Source: Neisseriaceae bacterium | GTDB taxonomy: Bacteria; Pseudomonadota; Gammaproteobacteria; Burkholderiales; UBA11063 | Assembly: GCA_003963245.1 (NCBI GenBank) | Contig: RXJX01000015.1 | Location: 25,970-89,969 of the forward strand | Direction of reading: 5' to 3' | Length of the DNA: 64,000 nucleotides | Part shown: positions 44,395 through 53,548 of the stretch, piece after piece | Position numbering within the stretch: position 1 is the stretch's first letter | Layout: each line of letters opens with the position of its first letter | Program-made: the position numbers and the translations under genes | The notes under the pieces: generated by a model | The model's input: only the letters and a program-made list of their open reading frames with translations | The model's database searches: none | Told to the model about the DNA's origin: nothing

Positions 44395-44727
44395 TTATCG
44401 CCTACCTTTAGGTACTGAAACTGACTCTAAATGATCTTTAATTTCTTCGACTGATAATTCATTAACCATGAGAATACCAATTCTAACTATTTCTGACTTA
44501 TTAATTTTTACGCCCTTTAGCATACATTTAAGAATAATATCATCTATTGCCGTTAAGTATGACTCAGGGAAAGAGTAAGCTACGCTAACAACCTTCTCTT
44601 TAATTGCACCTCTAGCATTATCGCCACCCATTACGCTATCTGCTGTGGCAAATTTATCATGTCCAGGATTAGCAGCTCCAGAACTTATTTTTTTTGAACG
44701 ATTTAATTTATCTTGCAAATTACCCAT
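44395..44727 (-). CDS. Partition adaptor, ribbon-helix-helix (ParB/ParG-like)
   Basis: 110 residues, second gene of a parA operon on the minus strand. An unstructured basic N-terminus (MGNLQDKLNRSKKISSG) is followed by a C-terminal RHH-like domain: VVSVAYSFPESYLTAIDD, INKSEIVRIGILMVNEL, LSVEEIKDHLES. This is the ParG/Omega layout of small centromere-binding partners of ParA. It should bind repeats near the operon; the palindromes at 45602-45676 are candidates. The gene starts with GGAG eleven bases ahead. Confidence 0.6.
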   Translation of the reverse strand: MGNLQDKLNRSKKISSGAANPGHDKFATADSVMGGDNARGAIKEKVVSVAYSFPESYLTAIDDIILKCMLKGVKINKSEIVRIGILMVNELSVEEIKDHLESVSVPKGRR

Positions 44728-44821
44728 GGTTTAATTGCTCCAAAATGTTTATTCCAATATTATATATCAATAACTATCAAAAGACAATAATTATATATAA
44801 ACAATAATTATATTAGTTAAA

Positions 44822-45481
44822 TTATAATATTTGAAGAACTTCGTCAGTTAGTAAAGCAATTTCATTTTTAGCTGCCGAGATATTTGAAGTATATACCGAC
44901 GAGCCTGTCAACATTGTGACACAATAAACTGCCCGGGATTTGATCTTAGTTCTTAATAAGGTTATTTCTTGATTTTCATTGAAGTATTCAACCACCTCTG
45001 ATGAAATTTTTCTGTTATCATGGCGATTAACTAGGGCATATATTTTTAAATCTGGATTATACTCAAGCGTTGTATTAAGTAATGGAATTAATTCATCAAT
45101 TGCATTCAAATCAATTGGAGCTGGATTGAATGGTATTATTGCCAAATCAGAAACCAACAAAATAGATGCATTTAATTTTGCTTCCTTATGGGGAGGGCAA
45201 TCAACAATTATGTAGTCATAAAGCCCAATAAATTTTTTTATTTCTCTGTGAGCATTCCCAGATGCGGTAGCAAGACTAATTACCGTGCAAGGAAATTCTG
45301 AACCTTCTTCTGCGTGACCAACCCATTTGGTTGCGCTACCTTGAGAATCTCCATCTACGAGCAATACTCGTTTATTATGTCTTATGGCTAATGTCGCCGC
45401 TAGATTGATTGAAAGGGTAGTTTTCCCAACCCCGCCTTTTACATTTATAAATGTAACTATTTTCGTGTCTAACTGATTCAT
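44822..45481 (-). CDS. parA: ParA-type partition ATPase
   Basis: 219 residues from the ATG at 45481, which has GGAG seven bases ahead (an upstream TTG is not favoured). The deviant Walker A (VTFINVKGGVGKTTLSINLA), Walker A' (LLVDGDSQGSATKWVG) and Walker B (YDYIIVDCPP) are intact. The size and lack of an N-terminal HTH fit a ParA of small plasmids or VirC1-like. It moves the element apart at division. Operon with the RHH gene downstream. Confidence 0.93.
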   Translation of the reverse strand: MNQLDTKIVTFINVKGGVGKTTLSINLAATLAIRHNKRVLLVDGDSQGSATKWVGHAEEGSEFPCTVISLATASGNAHREIKKFIGLYDYIIVDCPPHKEAKLNASILLVSDLAIIPFNPAPIDLNAIDELIPLLNTTLEYNPDLKIYALVNRHDNRKISSEVVEYFNENQEITLLRTKIKSRAVYCVTMLTGSSVYTSNISAAKNEIALLTDEVLQIL

Positions 45482-45601
45482 AATAATCTCCAAAAATAAT
45501 TAAATGAACCTCTTATAAACAATCTATAAATATTATACTTATTAAATATAGATAAATATAGACATATTATAAGAAAGATAATAAAGATATTATATTAAAT
45601 A

Positions 45602-45676
45602 ACAATAGTTATTGTAACACAAATAAAACAATAACACAAATAGTTATTAATATTATTTAATATAAATAACTATTGT
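45602..45676. repeat. Candidate centromere/operator of ParA-RHH system
   Basis: The 317-base AT-rich gap between parA and the integrase contains acaata-gt-tattgt at 45602-45615, an inverted copy aataactattgt at 45665-45676 and a looser acaaatagttatta at about 45636. These related short repeats could be binding sites for the RHH protein or parA promoter operators. No other feature was seen in this gap. Confidence 0.45.
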
Positions 45677-45798
45677 AATTAGATAAGTAAAATAATTATA
45701 GAGCTGCAATATTTATATTAATACAATAACTTATTAGCAGGATAGCGACTATCATCTGTGATAAAATTCAAATAAAAAACAAAAAAGAAAATTTTATT

Positions 45799-46758
45799 AT
45801 GCCTATAATATCCTATGATTCCAATATACATCTTGATATTAAAGTAATATCTCAGTGGTTAAATGAGTATCGCTACAACCTTAATACGTATAATAACTAT
45901 CGCAATATTGCACATTATTTTATAGTATGGTTAATTGAACATAATCTATCAGTTAAGAGCATAACTAGAACCACAATTCATAATTATCAGGATTATTTAA
46001 TTGATTTTCTAAAAAACTCAACAATTAATTTACATATAACAGTACTTGGTTCGATGTTTCAATATCTTATAAATATTCAATATATTTATGTCAATCCTTT
46101 TCGATTAAGAAAACAAAAATTACCAGTAAAGAAAAAACTTACAAAATATTTAACAATTTCTGACTGGGAAATATTGCTAAATTTTATTGATAATCCACAA
46201 ACAAAAAAAGAATACCGTTCACGTTGGATTTTTCTACTTTTATACTACACAGGCTGCAGAAGATCAGAAGTCGTAAATGCAAAAATGATAGATGTTACAA
46301 TTAAGCGAACTGGATGGTGGATAACGGTGGCAGGGAAAGGCAATAAAACCGGAAGTATCCCCATGCCAAATATTTTAATTGTAGAGTTTATCAAATATCG
46401 TAACAGTTTAAGTTTACCCGATATCCCACAGGTAAATGAAACTAACCCGCTTATATCCTCCATTTCTGATCCACTTCTTTCTATTACCGCTTCAACTCTA
46501 TATCGAATAATAAAAAAAACTACACGTAAACTGTCAGAGCAACTAAAAGAACATGATCCGGTACGTGCTCAAATATTTAAAGATTTTTCTCCACATTGGC
46601 TACGCCACACTTCCGCTACACATCAATTCGAATATGGGATTGATTTACGTACAATTAAAGAAAATCTTCGTCATAGTAATATCCAAACTACTCTAAGTTA
46701 TTCACACCTCGACCAGGACAAGCAACATTCTGAAACAGTAGAAAAATTTGGTAATTAA
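45799..46758 (+). CDS. int: Tyrosine recombinase / integrase
   Basis: 319 residues: an N-terminal SAM-like DNA-binding domain (HYFIVWLIEHNLSVKSITRT) and a C-terminal catalytic domain with all key residues: Arg in TGCRRSEVV, Lys of the hairpin (GKGNKTGSIPM), His-x-x-Arg in HWLRHTSA, His in LRHSNIQTT and the nucleophile Tyr in LSYSHLDQD. It is the last gene of the element and is followed by tandem repeats and then chromosomal genes, so it most likely integrates the element. No tRNA target was seen next to it. XerC/D-like chromosomal function is the alternative. Confidence 0.9.
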   Translation: MPIISYDSNIHLDIKVISQWLNEYRYNLNTYNNYRNIAHYFIVWLIEHNLSVKSITRTTIHNYQDYLIDFLKNSTINLHITVLGSMFQYLINIQYIYVNPFRLRKQKLPVKKKLTKYLTISDWEILLNFIDNPQTKKEYRSRWIFLLLYYTGCRRSEVVNAKMIDVTIKRTGWWITVAGKGNKTGSIPMPNILIVEFIKYRNSLSLPDIPQVNETNPLISSISDPLLSITASTLYRIIKKTTRKLSEQLKEHDPVRAQIFKDFSPHWLRHTSATHQFEYGIDLRTIKENLRHSNIQTTLSYSHLDQDKQHSETVEKFGN

Positions 46759-46793
46759 ACCTAAACTTATATACTATAAAGCTTAAAAAACCC

Positions 46794-47106
46794 TGTAGTT
46801 GTTGCTTTAACTGTGGATAACTTAATTTGGTCAGTAATTTAGATACCATGGGAAAACGGGATAAGAGGATGGGATTTCGAGTTAAAACGAATGGGAAAAC
46901 GAGATAAATTAGCTTTGTTATATATACTACCATAATACTAATATACTACTATATAGGCTAAAAGCCTTGTAGTTGTTGCTTTAACTGTGGATAACTTAAT
47001 TTGGTCAGTAATTTAGATACCATGGGAAAACAGGATAAGAGGAAGGGATTCCGAGTTAAAATGAATGGGAAAACGAGATAAATTGGTTTGATTATATATA
47101 CTACTA
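46794..47106. repeat. Tandem direct repeat of period 174 bp with DnaA boxes
   Basis: Two copies, at 46794-46967 and 46968-47106, match over most of their length, starting tgtagttgttgctttaactg and extending past gagataaatt. Each contains a perfect TGTGGATAA DnaA-type box (46812-46820, 46986-46994). A near-match TTATCTACA follows at 47164. The block lies between the integrase and the first chromosomal gene, where an attachment site or origin would be expected. Confidence 0.8.
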
Positions 47107-47186
47107 ATAAACTTGATAAATACTATAAATGTATTAAACTGTTTGTAATAGTTGCATAAATATTTATCTACAGACATGGTTATATG

Positions 47187-47195
47187 TGCTATAAT
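47187..47195 (+). promoter_or_regulatory. Extended -10 promoter upstream of mini gene
   Basis: TGCTATAAT, a perfect extended -10 box. The transcript would begin near 47202, directly before the GGAGG at 47206-47210. No clear -35 box. Confidence 0.5.
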
Positions 47196-47215
47196 TTCAA
47201 GATATGGAGGAGTTT

Positions 47216-47260
47216 GTGCGGTTTCTAGAGTTTTGGTTCTATTTTTTAAGATTTATATAA
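47216..47260 (+). CDS. Candidate 14-codon mini gene in the junction region
   Basis: GTG start with a perfect GGAGG at five bases, then 14 codons giving the hydrophobic, aromatic peptide MRFLEFWFYFLRFI, and a stop that is the first base pair of a hairpin. An extended -10 box lies 26 bases before the start. Together they form a complete small transcription unit of about 90 bases. It could be a type I toxin or leader peptide, or a chance reading frame. Confidence 0.3.
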   Translation: MRFLEFWFYFLRFI

Positions 47261-47287
47261 TTCACTATTATAACAATAATAGTGAAT
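47260..47287. terminator. Hairpin terminator
   Basis: Perfect 12-bp stem attcactattat / ataatagtgaat, loop aaca, followed by tttatgttt. Serves the small unit on the plus strand and probably also the acetyltransferase on the minus strand. Confidence 0.6.
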
Positions 47288-47326
47288 TTTATGTTTAATT
47301 TAAACCTAGGTTTTTCAAATTAGCAA

Positions 47327-47890
47327 TCAATCCTGTGGTATTTGTCTCATCTCTCGACATGGAGTTCCAAATGCCAATGTATTGGCAGAAATATTTTTAG
47401 TTACTATACTACCAGCACCGATTACACTATTATTTCCTATAGTTACGCCAGGTAAAACAATAACTCCAGCACCAAGCCAAACATTATCTCCAATAACAAT
47501 TGGAGCAGTTATTAATTTCCATGTATTACGCTCTTTAACATTCAGTGGATGAGTTACGGTAATTAACTGTACGTTAGGGGCGATTAAAACATTATCACCG
47601 ATAGTTACTTTATCAACATCCAAAATTGTCAAATTAAAATTAGCAAAGAAATTTTTACCGATGAAAATATTTTTCCCATTATCACAATGAAAATTAGATT
47701 CTATAATAATATCAGGATGAACACTACCCAGTAACTCTTTAAGAATGTCATAGCGTTCAGTTAGATTGTTTGAGGCAATTTGATTATATTTCAATGTTAG
47801 CTCTTGGGCTCTATAGCGAACTTTGGCTTCATCAATACTCATTCCCTCAAATGGGATTCTTTCTAATTTTATCTTATCTTGAGAATTCAT
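47327..47890 (-). CDS. Hexapeptide-repeat acetyltransferase (maltose O-acetyltransferase type)
   Basis: 187 residues. An N-terminal Maa-type domain (AKVRYRAQELTLKYNQIAS) precedes the left-handed beta-helix with regular hexapeptides: NGKNIFIGKNFFANFNLTI, TIGDNVLIAPNVQL, then VIGDNVWLGAGVIVLPGV and TIGNNSVIGAGSIVTKNI. The His of the active site is in TVTHPLNV. It transfers acetyl from acetyl-CoA to a sugar hydroxyl. This is the first chromosomal-type gene after the element. Confidence 0.92.
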   Translation of the reverse strand: MNSQDKIKLERIPFEGMSIDEAKVRYRAQELTLKYNQIASNNLTERYDILKELLGSVHPDIIIESNFHCDNGKNIFIGKNFFANFNLTILDVDKVTIGDNVLIAPNVQLITVTHPLNVKERNTWKLITAPIVIGDNVWLGAGVIVLPGVTIGNNSVIGAGSIVTKNISANTLAFGTPCREMRQIPQD

Positions 47891-47937
47891 TTTCTAGCTT
47901 TCATATTTCTTTGGAATTAAAAACATCACATTAACCC

Positions 47938-48654
47938 CTACTCTTCTAACCTAGATAAAGTTTTAGTCACATGCTCATAAGCATTATTCAATAAAGGCTC
48001 ACCATGTGCACTGAGTAAATGATGAAAATCAAACTCTTTTAAGCGATGTAATTCTGATTTATCAATTTGAGTTGCTTGCATCCATATGTCATTAATAGTC
48101 GCACAGCCGAATATTTTCTGCTTTTCATAAAGTGACGCCGTAGAATCGCTAAAAAATTCATCAGGCGCTAACCAGTTTTTTATGCTGTCACAAGTTATTA
48201 ATATTCCATTGTCTTGTCCAATATGTAAAACTGCCTCTGGAAATCTGGATGAGTTAAATATGAATACTTTACAATTAGCAAATGGCATTAATCCATTAGG
48301 CGTAAGAATATAGTCTGCTTTTTTATTATTTTCATGAATCATATCAGGTAATGCCCATAATTTTGCATGATAGTGATCAAGGTAAAATGCATCATCCCGC
48401 CCATGAAAGCTGCCTATTCTAATAATGTTTTCAATTTCCCCAAATGAACTCAATTCATCTAAGCCACTTTTAGTTAATCTAACCGTATTTATCAGTGAAA
48501 GCTTACCCTGATTTCGAATAATTATCATATTACGACTATGTTGCAGGATTATTCCCTCGTGTTGAGTTATATTCGCACCTGTTACAAAGAAAATATCTGA
48601 AAAAATTTCTTTTATCGGTGAATGTGACCATGGAGGAGAATATTCATTAGGCAT
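47938..48654 (-). CDS. Metallo-hydrolase-like protein, unknown function
   Basis: 238 residues without signal peptide. The order of elements (a beta-strand with NMIIIRNQGKLSLINTVRL, the patch IGSFHGRDDAFYLDHYHA, then HIGQDNGILITCDSIKNW and LLSAHGEPL) is that of a metallo-beta-lactamase fold in which several metal His residues are replaced or shifted; the H-x-H-x-D-H box is not intact. It may be a non-catalytic member, as in DUF4336. It stands 47 bases from the acetyltransferase on the same strand. Confidence 0.6.
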   Translation of the reverse strand: MPNEYSPPWSHSPIKEIFSDIFFVTGANITQHEGIILQHSRNMIIIRNQGKLSLINTVRLTKSGLDELSSFGEIENIIRIGSFHGRDDAFYLDHYHAKLWALPDMIHENNKKADYILTPNGLMPFANCKVFIFNSSRFPEAVLHIGQDNGILITCDSIKNWLAPDEFFSDSTASLYEKQKIFGCATINDIWMQATQIDKSELHRLKEFDFHHLLSAHGEPLLNNAYEHVTKTLSRLEE

Positions 48655-48719
48655 TTCATGTACTCGCTATTAGTAAATATGATTAATTATCAATAAGCTA
48701 CATTTATGTGTTAGTGCAG

Positions 48720-49496
48720 CTAATTACCATAAACATCTTTGGCACACGCAGGCGCCAGTAAATTATAGTATTGATCATGGGGTGGATTTTTAAGCCATAA
48801 AAAAGGCTGACAATAACGCGTACCATACATCCCATCAATATGACTCCACATTTTATTTTGGATAATTCGTTGCAATGCAGCAGTTGGACTCTCTTGCTGA
48901 GCTGAATAATCACTGGCAAATAAATCATAGACTTGCTTAGGTGTTGCCTTAGCATATTTTTGGCGATAATAACTTTCGCGTTTTACTCGTTGCAATAGAT
49001 TAATTTTTCCAGCATCAAAACTTAGTAATCCCCGATCATCACGATCAGCGTATGGCAATGGATTAGCAAAATTATATTGAAGCGCCCCTCCAACTATCTT
49101 AGCCTGATCTAATGGACAATAGGTCAACCCACTAACACTATATTTTTTTACCGAATTAATAGTCAGAAATTTGCAGTGAATATTACTATCAGCATCCATA
49201 GTTCCACCACTACCACCCCACACAATAAATATATCTTGCGATTCAATCTCTGCTTTAGCCATTATCATCAGTGCATAGCTATCGCCTTCTTTACCCCATG
49301 CAATTATTTTTTTGTTAAACAATAACTGATCGCCATCATTAGTTTTTTGAATTTCAAGCGCACCATAACGGCTAGTTATGGAAGTATTCGCTTGAGTATT
49401 GCGATAGTCAGTTACCTCAGCAGCACCAGCTTGCCCAATATAGCTAACACCAATAATTGCCAGCGCAACAAAAAGAGAATTTAATTTAGTTTTCAA
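48720..49496 (-). CDS. Secreted protein, unknown function
   Basis: 258 residues with a signal peptide (SLFVALAIIGVSYIGQAGA). The mature protein has a pattern of three cysteines that could form disulphides (CKF, CPLD, CQPF and CAKD) and a beta-rich N-terminal half with IFIVWGGSGGTMDAD. No family recognised. It lies six bases downstream of recC on the same strand, so the two may be co-transcribed. Confidence 0.6.
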   Translation of the reverse strand: MKTKLNSLFVALAIIGVSYIGQAGAAEVTDYRNTQANTSITSRYGALEIQKTNDGDQLLFNKKIIAWGKEGDSYALMIMAKAEIESQDIFIVWGGSGGTMDADSNIHCKFLTINSVKKYSVSGLTYCPLDQAKIVGGALQYNFANPLPYADRDDRGLLSFDAGKINLLQRVKRESYYRQKYAKATPKQVYDLFASDYSAQQESPTAALQRIIQNKMWSHIDGMYGTRYCQPFLWLKNPPHDQYYNLLAPACAKDVYGN

Positions 49497-49502
49497 CGTC
49501 TC

Positions 49503-52500
49503 TTAACCTTTTAAATTTGCTAATAGTTTACCAATTTGTACAATATCATTAACACCATTACATTCACTCATAAAGCCAAAATAATTATCAGCTACTGCTG
49601 CAAAAATTGGGTCACTGCGAATTTTTTCTAAATCATAATTGTTGAATGAGGCAAGATATTTTGCTTCTGCCTTTGTTTTGGCTTGCTGAGGAGTGTTGCG
49701 TAATTTACCATAGTAAACTTCAGTTAGCGCGCGAGCATATTCAATAATTGCCGCTTTATGAATTAAAACCGGATTAGTTAGACTACGGATATAATAGCTC
49801 ATCAAAGTAGATAAAACCTCATCCGGATTTTCCAAACTGATTTTAAAATCATGATACTCACCACTATCATTAAGTTGGCGGATAATTACTCCCTCAATTT
49901 GCATTGCAGCATCATTAATCAATACATCGGCAGAAATTAACGCAGCATAAATTAGCCCACGCATACGTAAGGCATACGGAACATCATTTAGCTTACTAGC
50001 AAAGCTTTTACCGTTAATATTCCCGAATTCATCCATTACAATGAGATAACCATCAGCAAATAGCACCTTATCTTTGAAATTTAATTCAAATACGTTTTGA
50101 TTGCGTTCTAAGCGATAAACTAAACTCATTTTCACTTCTGATGGCTGCTGAGCTTTATAGTACCGATATAAATTATGGTAGTACGCAAATTGCCACTCAC
50201 CGATATGCTGGTAGCCAAGTACTCCCTTTAGCTGTAAATAGTTTACTAATTCATTCTGCCCTACTTCTGGATATGTTTCAAATGCCTGATATATACTATT
50301 TGCCAAATAACGTTTGGTTAAATCAAAGCTTTCATTGTCTGATAAATCAATTTCATTGTTATAGGCTTTAACTCCTAAAATCTGGAATAAATTATTGTTA
50401 GTATAACTAAAAGTATTTAACAGCGTTTTGCTATCCACCTGAAGAAACTTTTGCTCTTGTTGGGGAGATAATTTCAAAGGCGAAACCTTCGTAAAATCCC
50501 AACGTAAATCAGTGTATTGATTAGCACTAATTGTTGATAACTCTTGCCATAACCATGAATAATTAAGCTGCGGATTATGATAAAACGGATGTAATGAATG
50601 TTGCTGAACAACATTTTTATAATCAAATGTTTGCTGTGTTAAGTCGCTGCCAACCCAAAAGTCACTAAAGCTCTGCCCTAAGGTATCTAAAAGTAAGCCA
50701 AGTAATGGAGATGGCTTAATTGTGCTATTATCAGTTTCTTTACGACCAATATAGCTAAAGATTATTTGTCGTTTAGCAGCAAGAATCGTATCTAAAAAAA
50801 CCTGTTTATCTTCATTGGTATAATTGCGATCAGCTAATGACCAGTCATGCGCCAATAAACTCAATTGATTGGGACGAAATGATCGTGGAAATTGACCAAA
50901 ATTCATTCCTAAAACATAAATATGCTTAAAAGGTAAATTGCGCATATACTGTAATGACGCACAAGTAATTTTTCCATTGAAAGTAAGCTTACTCTTAAAG
51001 TCGCTGACATACTCATTAAAAAGCAGATTTACAATTGATAAATCTATAGTTAATTGACTATTATGATTATTAATACTAGCTAAAAAATCATTACTGATGC
51101 TAAAAGAATCATCATCATTAACCAGCTCAGTTTGTAAGTTACTTAATATTTCATGTAGCTCTGCAAAACTAAATTCACGATAAGTAAGTGCATCAAGATA
51201 AAATTTAGTTTTTAAGTCTTCAAGTAGTGAAATTAATTTAATTAGTTTATTCACCAATTTAATTTGCGCATTATCCAAATTATCATAAGGAATATAGTCA
51301 CTTCCTGTTAGACTATGATAAAGAGGTAATCTGTTATCTGTGCTAATAGTAGCATTATTAAGGCACGCACCGAGTACCAGATTATTCAAAAATTGTTTAA
51401 AACTATGTACTGAATAATTATTATAGCCTAGCTCGGCATAATCATTGGCATCATATCCGAAGTATACTGAATTAGCACTAAGCCAACTCTTAATCAACTC
51501 AATATCGTTAGTATCAATTTCCAGATTAAGCTGAATTTCACTTTGTGCCAAAATTTCCAATAAATAACTGACAGGTAAATGATAAGGCGTATTTAAAATA
51601 AGCTGAAATGTTTCGAGAATCTTATAGTTTTTATGTCGGCGATTACCTGTTAGGCTGTATTCAAGACGGCATTGTTGACCATCAGAACGTTGGACAAGCT
51701 CATTATCAAACACCGCTTTAATATAAGGTGCGTAATCATCAATATCTGGTGCCGTTACCAGAATATCACTCAACGCTGTATCCCGATTATTATTCAAGAT
51801 ATGCGCAAGCTCGTTAAACATTACCTGAACTTCGCGCATTGCATTATGGCACACATTAATCTTGAGCGATAGCTGCTCGCCGGGAGCTAGATCATAAATT
51901 TCCTGTGCATCATGTAGATTAAGCTTCAATGGATCAGCATAAAACCTATCATCAGAACTTAGACGATATTCAGAACGTAAACGATAGCTCAATGTATGAA
52001 TATCATGCTGGATAACTTCAAGCATCGTCGCAGAAGGAGGTAACTCTTGTGCTGAATCACCTTTAAAATTATAAACATCGATATCTTTTGCTTGCAATAA
52101 CTCAATAAACTCTCGCGACTGTTGCCCAAGATTAGCTAAAAGAGGATTGCCATCCAAAAGATAAAGATCATCCAAACTTAAGTCCGGTTTACGTAGTAAT
52201 CGTTGTTCTAATTTAGCACGAGCTTTACTGCTTAATAAGTCACCATAATACTCATATGAACATGGCTGATAATACCAATAAATCGTAATCCGACCTGCAA
52301 GCTTTTGAACTATTTCAAGCTGTGAAGGATAAACGCTGGTCAAACCAAAAATAAATAGCTTCTCAGGTAGCTTAAGACCAGCAGAATTTAGGTCTAGCTC
52401 TGCGAAATAGGAATATATATCCAAAAATGTAGCTTGCTTACCTATTTTGTTTACAACATGCTGCCAAATTATTTTCTGCCAATTTTTAAACCGTGCAGAT

Positions 52501-52982
52501 TTTAAATTTAACAACTCACTCGTGCGCAGATACAAGTATTCATGAAAAATTTGCTGAAGCTGGCTGGAGAGCTGATAAGTACGTAGCTTATTTAATGTAC
52601 CATCAGTATCATAGATATAATTATTTAATTCTGCTGCATCATCACAGTCAATCTGATGATTGCATAAGAATTCATAAATTACGTACTTAGCCTGATTAAA
52701 GTCATAAAGAACTGCTTGTGGATTATTTGCCAGATAAATATTCTGCAGCACAGGACCAAGCAAAACTACACAGTCTAAGTTAGCACAAATTCCATCGCGA
52801 CTAGCAATAAGGTCTTTTACCCAAGTTGCCATTGCCTGATTTGGAACGACAATTTGCTGTCGAGTAAATAAATTTGTGGTCTCATCATTTTTAATATGTG
52901 TAAGTAATAAATCAGCCAAACCCAACTTAGCTGAGTTACCTCCGATTTCGGTACTCTGAAAAAAAACTAATTTATCACTCAT
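49503..52982 (-). CDS. recC: Exodeoxyribonuclease V gamma subunit, RecC
   Basis: 1,159 residues, the full length of RecC. The N-terminus FFQSTEIGGNSAKLGLADLL, IVVPNQAMATWVKDLIA, the middle patch YIYVLGMNFGQFPRS type (KHIYVLGMNFGQFPR) and FSYIGRKETDNSTIKPSPLL are conserved RecC features. RecBCD repairs double-strand breaks and degrades foreign linear DNA. Here recC has no recB or recD beside it; downstream is a secreted protein and upstream a long intergenic region, so the other subunits are elsewhere on the chromosome. Confidence 0.93.
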   Translation of the reverse strand: MSDKLVFFQSTEIGGNSAKLGLADLLLTHIKNDETTNLFTRQQIVVPNQAMATWVKDLIASRDGICANLDCVVLLGPVLQNIYLANNPQAVLYDFNQAKYVIYEFLCNHQIDCDDAAELNNYIYDTDGTLNKLRTYQLSSQLQQIFHEYLYLRTSELLNLKSARFKNWQKIIWQHVVNKIGKQATFLDIYSYFAELDLNSAGLKLPEKLFIFGLTSVYPSQLEIVQKLAGRITIYWYYQPCSYEYYGDLLSSKARAKLEQRLLRKPDLSLDDLYLLDGNPLLANLGQQSREFIELLQAKDIDVYNFKGDSAQELPPSATMLEVIQHDIHTLSYRLRSEYRLSSDDRFYADPLKLNLHDAQEIYDLAPGEQLSLKINVCHNAMREVQVMFNELAHILNNNRDTALSDILVTAPDIDDYAPYIKAVFDNELVQRSDGQQCRLEYSLTGNRRHKNYKILETFQLILNTPYHLPVSYLLEILAQSEIQLNLEIDTNDIELIKSWLSANSVYFGYDANDYAELGYNNYSVHSFKQFLNNLVLGACLNNATISTDNRLPLYHSLTGSDYIPYDNLDNAQIKLVNKLIKLISLLEDLKTKFYLDALTYREFSFAELHEILSNLQTELVNDDDSFSISNDFLASINNHNSQLTIDLSIVNLLFNEYVSDFKSKLTFNGKITCASLQYMRNLPFKHIYVLGMNFGQFPRSFRPNQLSLLAHDWSLADRNYTNEDKQVFLDTILAAKRQIIFSYIGRKETDNSTIKPSPLLGLLLDTLGQSFSDFWVGSDLTQQTFDYKNVVQQHSLHPFYHNPQLNYSWLWQELSTISANQYTDLRWDFTKVSPLKLSPQQEQKFLQVDSKTLLNTFSYTNNNLFQILGVKAYNNEIDLSDNESFDLTKRYLANSIYQAFETYPEVGQNELVNYLQLKGVLGYQHIGEWQFAYYHNLYRYYKAQQPSEVKMSLVYRLERNQNVFELNFKDKVLFADGYLIVMDEFGNINGKSFASKLNDVPYALRMRGLIYAALISADVLINDAAMQIEGVIIRQLNDSGEYHDFKISLENPDEVLSTLMSYYIRSLTNPVLIHKAAIIEYARALTEVYYGKLRNTPQQAKTKAEAKYLASFNNYDLEKIRSDPIFAAVADNYFGFMSECNGVNDIVQIGKLLANLKG

Positions 52983-53296
52983 TTATCATCTCTGTGTAAA
53001 ATTAACCAACTTGCCTGAAATAACCTATTTCCAAGGCTTTTTGCTATAAATTAGTCAATACTTATCCACATTTTTTCATAAAAATTTAATTATTTAAATT
53101 ATTTTTCTTGACAAATCATAACATATTGTTTTATTTTGATAATGCATTTTTAAACACTTGTAATAAATCTCTGTAAAAGCTTGAAAACACAGACTTTTTC
53201 TTGTCAAGAACATTTTTATACACAGAGTTATCCACAGGAATTGTGCATAAGCAAAAAATCTTTAAATATTGGGTGGTTTAGAAATTCGGACTAGTC
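52983..53296. other. AT-rich intergenic region with two perfect DnaA boxes
   Basis: No gene was seen in this 314-base gap between divergent or co-directional genes. It is strongly AT-rich and contains TTATCCACA at 53062-53070 and 53228-53236, with a third copy (reverse) outside at 54305-54313. Promoters of recC must also lie here. Several DnaA boxes with AT-rich DNA resemble an origin or a DnaA-titrating site. Confidence 0.5.
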
Positions 53297-53524
53297 CTAA
53301 AACTTAGTTGATGAATATACATAACCTTGTTTACGCTTGGCTATCTCCAGATCACATAAAAGCAGGGATGCATCGTGTTCGTTCGCGCACATAAGCAGCT
53401 CACTACCAGTAATTTTATCCGGTAATATTCCATATACTTTTTTGACATACCAAGCTCCTAATAAATCTTGCTCAATTGTCAACCAATAAAATTTTTGTGT
53501 TTTGGCGTGCTCCATGAAGATCAT
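53297..53524 (-). CDS. WGR-domain mini-protein, paralogue of 31475 gene
   Basis: 75 residues with a ribosome site (TAGGATAGATT). Carries QDLLGAWYVKKVYG and CDLEIAKRKQGYVYSS, which align with the element-borne WGR protein EDLFGTWHVSRTSG and FDLELAKRSMGYKYE. Position 27 bases after the GH19 gene on the same strand. A small nucleic-acid or protein-binding domain; function unknown. Confidence 0.75.
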   Translation of the reverse strand: MIFMEHAKTQKFYWLTIEQDLLGAWYVKKVYGILPDKITGSELLMCANEHDASLLLCDLEIAKRKQGYVYSSTKF

Positions 53525-53548
53525 AATCTATCCTACTGCTTATAATAA

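Noticed and set aside
46794..47106. CRISPR array
   Set aside because: Only two copies with 174-base period and no spacers; not a CRISPR.
46758..47326. tRNA gene as integration site
   Set aside because: No cloverleaf or CCA-like tRNA end recognised in the junction region.
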